A DNA stretch of 36,692 bases, from assembly GCA_019911965.1 (NCBI GenBank), contig JAIOJF010000007.1:1-36692 (forward strand), given 5' to 3'. A program made the translations under genes and the position numbers. Position 1 is the first letter of the stretch, and the number at the start of each line of letters is the position of its first letter. Origin of the DNA: Paracoccaceae bacterium (GTDB lineage Bacteria > Pseudomonadota > Alphaproteobacteria > Rhodobacterales > Rhodobacteraceae). Of the stretch, positions 1 through 9,120 are shown piece after piece. The notes beneath the pieces are model-generated. The model worked only from the letters and a program-made list of their open reading frames with translations, did no database searches and had not been told where the DNA came from.

Positions 1-825
1 GATTCCAGCTGCTTCCATCGCCGCGATCTTGTCTTCCGCGCCGCCCTTGCCGCCGGAGATCACCGCGCCCGCGTGACCCATCGTGCGGCCTTCCGGCGCC
101 GTGCGCCCCGCGATGAAGCCGGCCATCGGCTTGGAACGGCCGCGCTTGGCCTCGTCGCGGATAAACTGCGCTGCGTCTTCTTCGGCCGAACCGCCGATCT
201 CGCCGATCATGATGATCGACTGCGTCTCGTCATCGGCCAGGAACCATTCCAGCACGTCGATATGCTCGGTGCCCTTGATCGGATCGCCGCCGATGCCGAC
301 GCAGGTGGACTGGCCAAGGCCGACATCGGTTGTCTGCTTCACCGCCTCATAGGTCAGCGTGCCGGAGCGTGACACCACCCCGACCGAGCCGCGCTTGTGG
401 ATATGGCCGGGCATGATGCCGATCTTGCAGGCATCCGGCGTGATGATGCCGGGGCAGTTCGGGCCGATCAGGCGGCTGGCGGAACCTTCCAGCGCGCGTT
501 TCACCTTCATCATGTCCAGGACCGGGATGCCTTCGGTGATGCAGACGATCAGCGGCATTTCCGCATCAATCGCCTCCAGGATGGAATCCGCGGCAAAGGG
601 CGGCGGCACGTAGATCACCGAGGCATTGGCCCCGGTCGTCTGCATCGCCTCGTGGACCGAGTTGAACACCGGCAGGCCGATATGCGTGATCCCGCCCTTG
701 CCCGGAGTCACCCCGCCGACCATTCTGGTGCCATAGGCGATGGCCTGCTCGGAATGGAAGGTCCCCTGCGAGCCGGTGAAGCCCTGACAGATCACCCTGG
801 TGTTTTCATCGACAAGAACGGCCAT
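1..825 (-). CDS. sucD: Succinyl-CoA synthetase alpha subunit (3' end outside window)
   Basis: This is the ADP/GDP-forming succinyl-CoA ligase alpha subunit, which binds CoA and carries the phosphohistidine intermediate in the TCA cycle step succinyl-CoA to succinate. It works as a complex with SucC, encoded upstream on the same strand. The first 275 codons are present, starting [18 protein letters not shown], and the reading frame runs off the left edge. The phosphorylated histidine is recognisable in the MGHAGA motif (about His251), so the catalytic core is inside the window and only roughly 15-20 C-terminal residues are missing, judged by the usual length near 290. The start at 825 follows AGGAG with 7-nt spacing; an overlapping ATG at 829 is out of frame. 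It is separated from sucC by about 2.2 kb of other genes, which is unusual for this pair. Confidence 0.95.
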   Translation of the reverse strand, partial: MAVLVDENTRVICQGFTGSQGTFHSEQAIAYGTRMVGGVTPGKGGITHIGLPVFNSVHEAMQTTGANASVIYVPPPFAADSILEAIDAEMPLIVCITEGIPVLDMMKVKRALEGSASRLIGPNCPGIITPDACKIGIMPGHIHKRGSVGVVSRSGTLTYEAVKQTTDVGLGQSTCVGIGGDPIKGTEHIDVLEWFLADDETQSIIMIGEIGGSAEEDAAQFIRDEAKRGRSKPMAGFIAGRTAPEGRTMGHAGAVISGGKGGAEDKIAAMEAAGI

Positions 826-999
826 TCATTTTCTCCTGCGTGGTGCGGGATGCTCCCCGCGCTGTTGTTGCGGTTGCGCCTGTAAGGGCGCGGTGTTCGA
901 TCACGTTGCCGCCCGGGCAGAATGCAAGCATTGCCAGAAGGTGCCGCAGGCGGGCCTGTGGTGTTCCGTTACGGCGGTATTGATCACCTTGGTCAAGTC

Positions 1000-1794
1000 T
1001 CAGTCCTTGTGCGCCAGCAGCGCATTGATGTTGTCGTCAAATGGCAGGCGGACCGGGTTCAGCAACTGAACCTTCAGCCCGGCCTTGCCGGCAATCCGCC
1101 CAAGATCGGCGGTGGTGAAATAGTTGACGTGATCGGGCCAGCGGAACCCGCACCATTTCTGCCCGGTCACCTTGCGGCTGAGACAGCCGAAATTCGGCAC
1201 CCGGACGTAGATCCTGCCGCCCGGTTTCAGCGCCCGCGCCGCGCCTTGCAGCACTTTCAGCGGTTCTTCCTCATGTTCCAGATAGGACGACATGACGATG
1301 CCGTCGAACATCGCGGCGTCGAATTTCCAGATCGCCTCGGCCCCCGGTCCGAAGATGCAGAAACCCCCGGCGGCGCGCATGTTGCGGTCGGCCTCCACCG
1401 CCAGTTCCTTGGATATCTCGATACCGTAGGGCGTGAAGCCATTGTAATCGTTTCCGGAATTGGCACAGCCGATATCCAGCACCGCGCCCGAACCGAACCA
1501 GGCGCGCCACTTGTCCTCCATCGACTTGCGGAACGCGGTGTGGCGGATGCGGGTGGCGACATCCAGGCGATAGACCACCGGGCTTTCCTTCAGGCGACGC
1601 TGATGCTCATCCACATAGGTCTTTTCCCAGGCGAAATCCTCAACCAATGCGCCATAGCCGGGCGGGTTCTTGAGGTAGACATGGGCGCAGGCATCGCATT
1701 GCTCGACCGACCAGCCGTCGCGCGAATATTGCGGCAGTTTTGTCGAGGCCAGTTCAGAGCAGATCGGGCAAGGGCGGGCGGGATTTGTCATCAT
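1000..1794 (-). CDS. Zinc-ribbon class I SAM-dependent methyltransferase
   Basis: A 264-residue protein with an N-terminal zinc ribbon (Cys9, Cys12, Cys33, Cys36: CPIC and CDAC knuckles) and a Rossmann methyltransferase domain of the Methyltransf_11/23 type. The SAM-binding motif reads VLDIGC near residue 105, an acidic YGIEIS strand end follows, and the post-motif LKPGGRIYVRVPN is typical of the family. Such zinc-ribbon methyltransferases often modify sugars or small molecules in surface-polysaccharide or secondary pathways; the substrate here cannot be told. The start overlaps the stop of the upstream lipoprotein gene by ATGA, so the two are translationally coupled. A second ATG follows directly. 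The 174 bp between its stop and sucD hold the sucD ribosome binding site and no other gene that I can see. Confidence 0.8.
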   Translation of the reverse strand: MMTNPARPCPICSELASTKLPQYSRDGWSVEQCDACAHVYLKNPPGYGALVEDFAWEKTYVDEHQRRLKESPVVYRLDVATRIRHTAFRKSMEDKWRAWFGSGAVLDIGCANSGNDYNGFTPYGIEISKELAVEADRNMRAAGGFCIFGPGAEAIWKFDAAMFDGIVMSSYLEHEEEPLKVLQGAARALKPGGRIYVRVPNFGCLSRKVTGQKWCGFRWPDHVNYFTTADLGRIAGKAGLKVQLLNPVRLPFDDNINALLAHKD

Positions 1795-2354
1795 GCACCT
1801 GCCGTGCCGGGGCGGAACAGGATGATCGAATAGCGGCTGCGATTGCTGGCATCCATTCGCCGTTCGGTGGCCAGAATGCCGCCCGGAATGGCCCAGGCCT
1901 GTTCGACATGGCGGCCAAGATCGGCGGTTCCGATCGGTTTTGCCTCAGGGAAGGTCTCGGCAACATAGGCGTGCGCGCGTTCGGTCTGGCCGGTGCGCGC
2001 CATCGCCTGCACCAGACACATCCGCGCCGAGATCGCGACCGCGGGGCGGCGATCATCGACCACATAAAGACGCGCCCCGTTGCGCGGCGTATCAACGGCC
2101 GGGACATAGCCGGCAGCGCGAAGATCACCATCCTGCGCCGCCAATGTCGGCCCGGCATTCACGCAATGGCGGTCAAACGCCATGACCAGCGCAGAGGGAG
2201 AACTTCGGGGCACAATGTTGGCGGGGTAGATATTCGCCCGTTCCGCCGCATCCGGCCCCAGCCCGCCAGCGGTGCACCCGGCCAGCAAGGCCAGCGCCAC
2301 CGCTGCGTGAAGCGGGCGGGGGGTGGCAAAGCTGTGGCTGAGGGCGAGCGCCAT
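1791..2354 (-). CDS. Putative lipoprotein, unknown function
   Basis: A 187-residue protein with an N-terminal hydrophobic stretch ending in the lipobox LLAGC (Cys about residue 27), so it is probably a lipoprotein anchored in the envelope. The mature part is not one I recognise. It contains a run that looks like a bacteriocin- or sugar-domain-like beta-rich segment (ARLYVVDDRRPAVAI) and a C-terminal helix with AETFPEAKPIG, but no catalytic motif. I chose the ATG at 2354 because it precedes the signal peptide; a longer frame to 2516 exists but would bury the signal. The Shine-Dalgarno is weak (GGGA about 11 nt away), and a possible small ORF ends 4 nt upstream, suggesting coupled translation. 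The gene overlaps the methyltransferase start by 4 nt. It sits inside the sucC-sucD interval. Confidence 0.7.
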   Translation of the reverse strand: MALALSHSFATPRPLHAAVALALLAGCTAGGLGPDAAERANIYPANIVPRSSPSALVMAFDRHCVNAGPTLAAQDGDLRAAGYVPAVDTPRNGARLYVVDDRRPAVAISARMCLVQAMARTGQTERAHAYVAETFPEAKPIGTADLGRHVEQAWAIPGGILATERRMDASNRSRYSIILFRPGTAGA

Positions 2355-2358
2355 GTTT

Positions 2359-2484
2359 CTAGTAATCCCGGGCCAGAGGCGAACAGGCGACGACGGGCAT
2401 CGGCAATGCCAAGGAAGCGCAGAACTCCCCTGCGTCACCGCAACGGATGCCAGCCCGAATGTCGTCTTCAACCGGAATTGCCAT
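2359..2484 (-). CDS. Possible 41-residue small ORF
   Basis: A short frame starting MAIPVEDDIRAG and ending SPLARDY. It has a good ribosome binding site (GGAAAGG, about 6 nt before the ATG) and its stop lies 4 nt upstream of the lipoprotein start, whose own binding site is weak. This arrangement is what a small coupled or leader-type cistron would look like. It has three cysteines but no recognisable domain or membrane segment. Composition alone does not distinguish it from chance in GC-rich DNA, so it remains tentative. Confidence 0.3.
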   Translation of the reverse strand: MAIPVEDDIRAGIRCGDAGEFCASLALPMPVVACSPLARDY

Positions 2485-2537
2485 AGGGCGCCTTTCCTGT
2501 CCTGGCCTGACCGCAACCGGGGTCTGGCATTGCGGCC

Positions 2538-3026
2538 TCACCTGCTGCGGGCGAGAAACTTGACCATCAGCGTATTGTCCGTATTGCGCACCTTGAACCA
2601 CATGCTGACCGGACCCTTTTCAACAATGGATTTGACGGCTGGAGCATGGAATTGGCCCTTGGTGATGACAAACCCATGCGCGGCCATGATTTTCCTTGCC
2701 AGATCAAAGGCGTCCGGTTCGATATTGAACCGCGTGTAATTGCTGTGAATTTCGCATTCAAAGGTTCGCTCGATCAGGACCCTTACCCAGAAGGGCCTCT
2801 TGATGCCGGTTTCGGCGGATAGATCAACCTTGATCTCCATCCACAAAGGCTTGGACACATAGCCAATTGCCGCCAGCGACGAGATGCTTTCGCCGCGTTC
2901 ATAAAACGCCATGCAGGCCTTCACGCCTTCTTCGATCCGCGCGACAAGGCCAGCCGGCAGATCGCGCGCATCGGCAGTTCCCGCCAACATGACGAGGGCT
3001 GTAACCGATGCGGTAAGCCAACGCAT
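2538..3026 (-). CDS. Secreted protein of unknown function
   Basis: A 162-residue protein that begins with a clear Sec signal peptide (MRWLTASVTALVMLAGTADA, cleavage likely after ADA) and is therefore probably periplasmic. The mature region carries two cysteines that could pair and ends in a basic tail (KFLARSR); I recognise no family. An alternative GTG start at 3068 overlaps the sucC stop as GTGA and would add 14 residues before the signal. Either start gives a secreted product. The direct abutment with sucC points to cotranscription with the succinyl-CoA synthetase genes, but nothing in the sequence links it to that reaction. Confidence 0.7.
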   Translation of the reverse strand: MRWLTASVTALVMLAGTADARDLPAGLVARIEEGVKACMAFYERGESISSLAAIGYVSKPLWMEIKVDLSAETGIKRPFWVRVLIERTFECEIHSNYTRFNIEPDAFDLARKIMAAHGFVITKGQFHAPAVKSIVEKGPVSMWFKVRNTDNTLMVKFLARSR

Positions 3027-3064
3027 CGCTGCGTTTCTCGCAGTCGGCTGCGCCAAACCGGCGC

Positions 3065-4258
3065 TCACCCCTTCACCGCTTTCACGATCTTGCGGGCGGC
3101 GTCGCCAAGGTCGTCCGCCGCGATAACGTCAAGGCCCGAGCCGTTGATGATCGCCTTGCCCTGCTCGACATTGGTGCCTTCCAGCCGCACCACCAGCGGC
3201 ACTTTCAGGCCAACCTCCTTGACCGCCTCGACCACGCCTTCCGCGATCACGTCGCAACGCATGATGCCGCCGAAAATGTTCACCAGGATGCCTTTGACAT
3301 TGGGGTCCGACGTGATGATCTTGAACGCCTCGGTCACTTTTTCGGTGGTCGCGCCGCCGCCGACATCCAGGAAATTGGCCGGTTCCGAGCCGAACAGCTT
3401 GATGATGTCCATCGTCGCCATCGCCAGCCCGGCCCCGTTCACCATGCAGCCGATCTCGCCATCCAGCGCGATATAGTTCAGGTCGTGCTTGGAGGCGGCC
3501 AGTTCCTTGGGGTCTTCCTCGGTCTCGTCGCGCAGGCCGAGGATTTCCGTCTGGCGATACAGAGCGTTGGAATCAAACCCCATCTTGGCATCGAGGCATT
3601 TCAGATCGCCGCTGTCGGAGACGATCAGCGGGTTGATCTCCAGCATTTCCATGTCACGCTCGACGAACATGCGGTACAATGCACCGACCAGTTTTTCGCA
3701 TTGCCGGATCTGCTTGCCTTCCAGCCCCAGCGCGAAGGCGATGCGCCGGCCGTGGAAGCCGGAAAACCCGGTCGCCGGATCAATCGAGAAGGACAGGATT
3801 TTCTCCGGCGTCGAGGCCGCGACCTCCTCGATATCCATGCCGCCTTCGGTGGAACAGACGAAGGCGATGCGGCTGGTCTGCCGGTCCACCAGCAGCGCCA
3901 GGTACAATTCACGCTCGATGCCCGAGCCTTCCTCGATATAGACGCGGTTCACCTGCTTGCCGGCGGGACCGGTCTGGTGCGTGACCAGCGTGCGGCCCAG
4001 CATCTTTTCGGCCTCGACCGCTGCCTCGCCAACCGATTTGGTCAGCCGCACGCCGCCCTTTTCGCCGGCCTCGCGTTCCTTGAAGCTGCCCTTACCGCGT
4101 CCGCCGGCATGGATCTGCGCCTTCACCACCCAGAGCGGGCCGCCAAGTTCGCCGGCCATTGTCTTGGCTTCGTCGGATTTCAGCACGACCCGGCCGTCGG
4201 AAACCGGAACGCCGTAGTCGCGCAGAAGCCGTTTGGCCTGATATTCGTGGATATTCAT
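3065..4258 (-). CDS. sucC: Succinyl-CoA synthetase beta subunit
   Basis: A full-length (397-residue) beta subunit of succinyl-CoA ligase, with the ATP-grasp nucleotide-binding domain in the N-terminal two thirds and the CoA-ligase Rossmann domain at the C-terminus. Diagnostic stretches include the start [12 protein letters not shown], the lysine/glycine segment [11 protein letters not shown], the metal-binding LEINPLIV and the phosphohistidine-loop segment [12 protein letters not shown]. It forms the TCA-cycle enzyme with SucD. The start at 4258 has AGGAG about 7 nt upstream. Its stop overlaps or abuts a small secreted-protein gene. The gene is first in its transcript and has a 308-bp leader with paired palindromes that may be an operator. 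Confidence 0.97.
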   Translation of the reverse strand: MNIHEYQAKRLLRDYGVPVSDGRVVLKSDEAKTMAGELGGPLWVVKAQIHAGGRGKGSFKEREAGEKGGVRLTKSVGEAAVEAEKMLGRTLVTHQTGPAGKQVNRVYIEEGSGIERELYLALLVDRQTSRIAFVCSTEGGMDIEEVAASTPEKILSFSIDPATGFSGFHGRRIAFALGLEGKQIRQCEKLVGALYRMFVERDMEMLEINPLIVSDSGDLKCLDAKMGFDSNALYRQTEILGLRDETEEDPKELAASKHDLNYIALDGEIGCMVNGAGLAMATMDIIKLFGSEPANFLDVGGGATTEKVTEAFKIITSDPNVKGILVNIFGGIMRCDVIAEGVVEAVKEVGLKVPLVVRLEGTNVEQGKAIINGSGLDVIAADDLGDAARKIVKAVKG

Positions 4259-4376
4259 TGCTGGCTCCTGTCGGTGCGGTTCTGGATCGGGTCTGGCCCG
4301 GACCCTGTCACATTGACGCGGGCTGAAAAAGGCAAATCACGGAAATGCCCGGAGTTTCCGGCGATTATCGGTATTT

Positions 4377-4407
4377 TGTGATCACTTATTTCATCTGTGT
4401 GATCACA
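4377..4407. promoter_or_regulatory. Paired GTGATCAC palindromes upstream of sucC
   Basis: Two copies of the perfect palindrome GTGATCAC lie at 4378-4385 and 4399-4406, with starts exactly 21 bp apart (two helical turns). Each is extended by T on the 5' side or A on the 3' side, and the outer flanks are AT-rich mirror images (ATTTT and AAATT). The whole array is therefore an inverted repeat with a 13-bp spacer. The same-face spacing fits cooperative binding by a dimeric regulator. The regulator is not identifiable from the window. Confidence 0.5.
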
Positions 4408-4512
4408 AATTTTTCACCTATTGTATCCAAAGGTATACAAATGCTGAAGTTGCGCGCATTTGGCAGAATCATTGGCTGTGCCAACCGGATTTCAATGCCC
4501 CATCACCATACG

Positions 4513-4545
4513 CGAAAAGGGCGCGCCCGGTCAGGCACGCCCTTT
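4513..4545 (-). terminator. Intrinsic terminator after mdh
   Basis: Eight-base stem AAAGGGCG (4516-4523) pairing with CGCCCTTT (4538-4545), with further inner pairs. On the minus strand it is followed by a short T run (AAAA on the plus strand at 4515-4518). It lies 20 nt after the mdh stop codon. Confidence 0.75.
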
Positions 4546-4566
4546 GCAAATCCACGGCAGCGGCGA

Positions 4567-5577
<1,011 letters not shown>

Positions 5578-5683
5578 TCACTCTATGTTCTGCAAGGGAT
5601 AAGACATGCGTGATATTTGCCCCATCGCGGGTTTGTATACCGTTGTGTTCAGACATTCCGGCCATATTGCAGGAGGTTATCGG

Positions 5684-6448
5684 ATGACAACAGGTTTGGA
5701 GCTGAACCTGATGTTCTTCGCCGTAACCGTTCCGGCGGTGCTGTGGGCGGGAATATCCAAGGGTGGCTTCGGGTCCGGCGCGTCATTTGCCGCAACCCCG
5801 CTGCTGGCACTGATTCTCGATCCCGGGCTGGCGGTGGGGCTGATGCTGCCCCTGCTGATGGTGATGGATGTATCGCTGTTGCGGCCCTATTGGGGCAAAT
5901 GGGACGCGCGCAATGCCCGGGTGCTGATCCTCGGCGCGGTGCCGGGAACCGCCATCGGAGCCGCGATCTACGGCGCGGTCGATGCCGATACGTTCCGCGT
6001 GATGATCGGCGTCGTGGCGCTTGGATTTGTGCTGTTTCAGGGCGCGCGCAAGATCGGCCTGCTGCGGGTGAAACAGCACGAGTTCCGCCCACTTGCCGGG
6101 GCGATCTGGGGCATGGTCGGCGGGTTCACCAGCTTCATCAGCCATGCCGGCGGCCCGCCGGTGGCGATGCATCTTCTGTCGCAAAAGCTGGACAAGCTGA
6201 CCTATCAGGCAACATCGGTGATCGTGTTCTGGATCATCAATATCCTGAAATTCATCCCCTATGCCTGGCTTGGCATCTTCACCTGGGAAACCGCGCTGGC
6301 GGATATCTATCTGGTTCCGGTGGCGGTGATCGGAACCTGGGCCGGGGTCTACGCGCACCGGCTGGTGCCGGAGCGCGTCTATTTCGCCATCGCCTATGCG
6401 ATGCTGGTGCTGGCGGGCGGCAAATTGCTGTTCGACGGGTTGACCTGA
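5684..6448 (+). CDS. TSUP (TauE/SafE) family membrane permease
   Basis: A 254-residue integral membrane protein of the TauE/SafE (sulfite exporter / TSUP) family. The two family repeats are visible: GGFGSGASFAATPLL near residue 25 and GGFTSFISHAGGPPVA near residue 150, with about eight hydrophobic segments. Members move small organic or sulfur anions such as sulfite, sulfoacetate or 3-sulfolactate; the substrate here cannot be inferred. The ATG at 5684 was chosen over an upstream in-frame start at 5606 because AGGAGG (5671-5676) lies 7 nt before it and the upstream extension is not membrane-like. It is divergent from mdh across a 154-bp gap and converges on a small secreted-protein gene 19 nt downstream. 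Confidence 0.85.
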   Translation: MTTGLELNLMFFAVTVPAVLWAGISKGGFGSGASFAATPLLALILDPGLAVGLMLPLLMVMDVSLLRPYWGKWDARNARVLILGAVPGTAIGAAIYGAVDADTFRVMIGVVALGFVLFQGARKIGLLRVKQHEFRPLAGAIWGMVGGFTSFISHAGGPPVAMHLLSQKLDKLTYQATSVIVFWIINILKFIPYAWLGIFTWETALADIYLVPVAVIGTWAGVYAHRLVPERVYFAIAYAMLVLAGGKLLFDGLT

Positions 6449-6467
6449 GCCGAACCCTTGTCGGCCA

Positions 6468-6791
6468 TCATGCCTCGCTGCCCTTCAGCCGCGCCACGTC
6501 GCCGGCCTGCGCTTCCCAGCTTTCGCCCGAGGCGACAAGGCAGGTCATGCCCGAGGGCAGCGTCACCACGATGGTCCAGGTGCCGGTATCGGCCGAGGCG
6601 AACACCTCGACCACCGCGTTGTTCTGGCCCAGCCCCATGCTTTGCCGGGTTTCGCCGTAGCGTTCCTGCAACTGCGCCACCACGGTGGCGCGTTCGGCGC
6701 AGGTTGTCTGCTGTTGCGCCTGTGCCTGCTGGGTTGCCCAGATTACCCCGCCAAGTCCGAGCGAGAATGCGAATAGGTAATTCTTCATCAT
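6468..6791 (-). CDS. Small secreted protein, unknown function
   Basis: A 107-residue protein with a signal peptide (MMKNYLFAFSLGLGGVIWAT, then QQAQA as likely cleavage region), a glutamine-rich junction and a short mature domain. The mature part has two cysteines (CAERATVV and MTCLVA) and the run TGTWTIVVTLPSGMTCL. I do not know a function for it. The start at 6791 follows AAGGTG with about 6-nt spacing; two ATGs stand in tandem and either could be used. A longer frame to 6815 would add eight residues before the signal peptide. It converges with the TSUP gene and has a 343-bp gene-free stretch upstream. Confidence 0.65.
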   Translation of the reverse strand: MMKNYLFAFSLGLGGVIWATQQAQAQQQTTCAERATVVAQLQERYGETRQSMGLGQNNAVVEVFASADTGTWTIVVTLPSGMTCLVASGESWEAQAGDVARLKGSEA

Positions 6792-7134
6792 GATCACACC
6801 TTTTGATGCCTGCATGGATGCGTGAGTTCAGCCTGATCGGATTTCTTCCGACACACCGCGCCACCCTGCGGTTTCCTTGAAGCCGGGGCATTTTGCCTGT
6901 CGGGTTCCCGGCGGCCAACCGGGAGGATTTCCAGATCAGGCTCCCGGTGGTGCGATCACATTGTGGCCGAGATGCGAATATGCGGTAAACGCACCGTGCG
7001 CCGAACCGGCCAGGATGCAACGCTTTTGCCGATAATCCTTGGCAATCCATCGCCGCAAACCGGTGCGCGAATGCCTTGAAAACCGATCCTGTCTGTGGTC
7101 CTAAGGCGGCGGATGCCAACAGACGGGGACAATC
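6792..7134. other. Intergenic region between a secreted-protein gene and mcl2
   Basis: A 343-bp divergent promoter region with no credible gene. It holds a GC-rich inverted repeat TCCCGG (6906-6911) with CCGGGA (6919-6924), and an inverted repeat TTGCC (7026-7030) with GGCAA (7041-7045) about 90 nt upstream of mcl2. I could not place confident -35/-10 elements. Confidence 0.4.
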
Positions 7135-8007
7135 ATGCTCGACACCGCCAAACCCTACCGCTCGGTCCTGTACATGCCGGGCTCCAAGGAACGCGCATTG
7201 GAAAAGGCCACGACGCTGGCCACGGATGCGATCATCTTCGATCTGGAAGATGCGGTGGCGGCGGATGAAAAGGCCAATGCACGTGCGCTGGTGGCGGCAT
7301 CGCTGACCAGCCGCGATTATGGGCGGCGCGGGCTGATGGTGCGGATCAACGGTTTCGACACGCCCTGGGCAATGGACGATCTGGCGGCGATCTGCGACGT
7401 GGCGCCCGAGGCGATCCTGCTGCCGAAGGTCAACGCTGCAAGCGATATCGCGCGGCTGGCGGATATCCTCGATCAGCGTCCCGCCTGCGCCGCGACCGGC
7501 ATCTGGGCGATGATGGAAACGCCTATGGGCATCCTGAATGCCGCCGAGATCGCCGCCGCGCCCCGGATGCGCGGCATGGTGCTGGGCACCAATGATCTGG
7601 TGAAGGACCTCGGTGCCCGCCACACCGAAGGCCGGGCCGAGGTGATGACGAGCCTATCGCTCTGCCTGCTGGCGGCGCGGGCTTACGGGCTGGTCTGCGT
7701 CGATGGGGTTTACAACAAGTTTCAGGATACCGAGACGCTTCGTACCCTGTGCGAACAGGCCCGCGACATGGGCTTTGACGGCAAGACCCTGATCCATCCC
7801 GCCCAGATCGACGTGACCAACGAGGTTTTCGCACCGTCAAAGGCCGATATCACCCTGGCCAACCGCCAGATCGCCGCCTTTGACGAGGCCGAGGCCAAGG
7901 GCCTTGGCATCGCCGTGCTGGACGGCAATATCGTGGAAAACCTGCATGTCGCATCCGCGCGGAAACTGCTGGCCAAGGTCGAGGCGATCCGCGCGATTGC
8001 TGGGTAG
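7135..8007 (+). CDS. mcl2: CitE/HpcH-like (3S)-malyl-CoA thioesterase
   Basis: A 290-residue protein of the CitE/HpcH aldolase superfamily. Family signatures are the RSVLYMPGS start (Arg9), the FDLEDAV strand (about 35-41), VRINGFDTPW, LLPKVN, METPMG and the GTNDLVKDL stretch, followed by GKTLIHPAQI. In Rhodobacter sphaeroides the paralog Mcl2 hydrolyses (3S)-malyl-CoA to malate and CoA, completing the ethylmalonyl-CoA pathway; its gene lies close to mdh and sucCD there, as far as I recall, and the same neighbourhood here supports the assignment. A citrate-lyase beta-like or citramalyl-CoA lyase role is the alternative. The ATG follows GGGGA with 5-nt spacing. It converges with a phosphotransferase gene 29 nt downstream. 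Confidence 0.75.
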   Translation: MLDTAKPYRSVLYMPGSKERALEKATTLATDAIIFDLEDAVAADEKANARALVAASLTSRDYGRRGLMVRINGFDTPWAMDDLAAICDVAPEAILLPKVNAASDIARLADILDQRPACAATGIWAMMETPMGILNAAEIAAAPRMRGMVLGTNDLVKDLGARHTEGRAEVMTSLSLCLLAARAYGLVCVDGVYNKFQDTETLRTLCEQARDMGFDGKTLIHPAQIDVTNEVFAPSKADITLANRQIAAFDEAEAKGLGIAVLDGNIVENLHVASARKLLAKVEAIRAIAG

Positions 8008-8036
8008 GGAAACGTAAACCAATACGCATTCCCGCC

Positions 8037-9041
8037 CTATTCCCTCGGCATGGCCGCAATCGCCGCGCCACAGGCGTTGAACCAGGCCACCATCGGCCTT
8101 GTCAGCGCCGCCCGCGCTGCCCAGTCGGCACCGTGATCACATAGCCGTATCGCCAGATCGGGATCGGTGCCTATCTTGTCATAGCGCATCGCCTTGTCGG
8201 CATTGACCCAGCCATATTTCCGGTGCCGACGGTGGATGATGGTCAGCCGCTGCACGATATGAAAGGTGATGAAATGGATCAGGTAATCCAGATTGTCGTC
8301 CCGCCCCGCCTCGGGCAGCGATTCCGCCAGCGGTGCCAGCACCGCCTCGGCCCCGAGGGGCCAGAATTCATCACCCGCCATCCAGGCGAAATCCTCCATC
8401 CCATGGCGCTTGCCGCAATGCTCCCAGTCGAACCAGAAAACCCGGTCGTTCTTGCCCACCGCGGCATTGCCGGGCCGCGCATCCCATTTGATGAAGACTT
8501 TCGCGGGCACATGCAGCCGCGCCACCAGCGCGGAGTGATCCAGATCGGGCACATCAATTCCGAATTTTTCGGACGACGTGATCGCCGTGCCGACGAACCC
8601 CTTCACCCAATCCTCGCGCTCGCCCAGGCCCGGCACGATCTCGGCCAGCCCGGCATCGCGCCCGGCCTGATGGATTTCCAGCAGGCTTTCCACCGCCCGG
8701 CGCGCTACCTTCGCCTGCTGATCCGCCTTGCCCGCCGCCATCTCGCCCGACAGGCGGCGCGAGCCGACATCGGCCTGGAAGAATACCTTTTCCGTGCCCC
8801 CCAGAAACCGCGGCACCGGCGCACCGCGCCCCGACAGGCGGCGCAGCACCTCGACCTCCATGCGCATCCGCCCGGGATAGCTGCGCTGGGTCGCCACCAT
8901 CGTGCGTTTGGGAAAATGCACCCGCAGGCTTTCGCGTGATCGCCCGCCGGGGGCTGTCACCTTGTCAACCTCGGCCCCGAACATCTGCCCGGCCAGAAGT
9001 GCCACCTCCTCGGGCGCCAGTCTGTCGTCCTGCTCTGCCAT
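8037..9041 (-). CDS. Phosphotransferase-like (APH/choline-kinase fold) protein
   Basis: A 334-residue protein with the aminoglycoside-phosphotransferase fold. The catalytic loop, normally HxDxxxxN, reads KWDARPGN: catalytic Asp187 and metal ligand Asn192 are kept while the leading His is Lys185. The metal-binding motif follows as FDWE (Asp205). The N-terminal lobe has ESLRVHFPKRTMVA and GAPVPRFLGG, consistent with nucleotide binding. Enzymes of this fold phosphorylate sugars, choline or antibiotics; the substrate is unknown. I chose the ATG at 9041, with GGGG a few nt upstream, over a GTG at 9059. It is divergent from deoC across a 156-bp gap that holds a strong inverted repeat. Confidence 0.7.
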   Translation of the reverse strand: MAEQDDRLAPEEVALLAGQMFGAEVDKVTAPGGRSRESLRVHFPKRTMVATQRSYPGRMRMEVEVLRRLSGRGAPVPRFLGGTEKVFFQADVGSRRLSGEMAAGKADQQAKVARRAVESLLEIHQAGRDAGLAEIVPGLGEREDWVKGFVGTAITSSEKFGIDVPDLDHSALVARLHVPAKVFIKWDARPGNAAVGKNDRVFWFDWEHCGKRHGMEDFAWMAGDEFWPLGAEAVLAPLAESLPEAGRDDNLDYLIHFITFHIVQRLTIIHRRHRKYGWVNADKAMRYDKIGTDPDLAIRLCDHGADWAARAALTRPMVAWFNACGAAIAAMPRE

Positions 9042-9120
9042 TTTGCCCCGCGTTTTCACCTGTTTTAGCGCGTTGCGGGCGGTCTGTGAATCCTGTTTCG
9101 CAGCAAATCCACAATCGGCG

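Larger units (their letters stand above)
4259..4566. other. Intergenic region: mdh terminator and sucC promoter
   Basis: This 308-bp gap has no credible gene. From high to low coordinates, which is the direction of transcription, it holds the mdh terminator, an imperfect palindrome TTGTATCCAAAGGTATACAA at 4421-4440, the paired GTGATCAC palindromes, and two inverted repeats in the leader: CGGAAA (4340-4345) with TTTCCG (4355-4360), and GGGTC (4289-4293) with GACCC (4301-4305). A TACAAT on the minus strand (4420-4425) is a possible -10 element, but I see no convincing -35. The stretch 4371-4445 is markedly AT-rich for this genome. Confidence 0.6.

Noticed and set aside
8133-8140. Extra copy of GTGATCAC
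   Set aside because: Lies inside the phosphotransferase coding sequence with no partner at 21 bp; another lone copy lies in the C-S lyase gene at 33734-33741. Chance matches.
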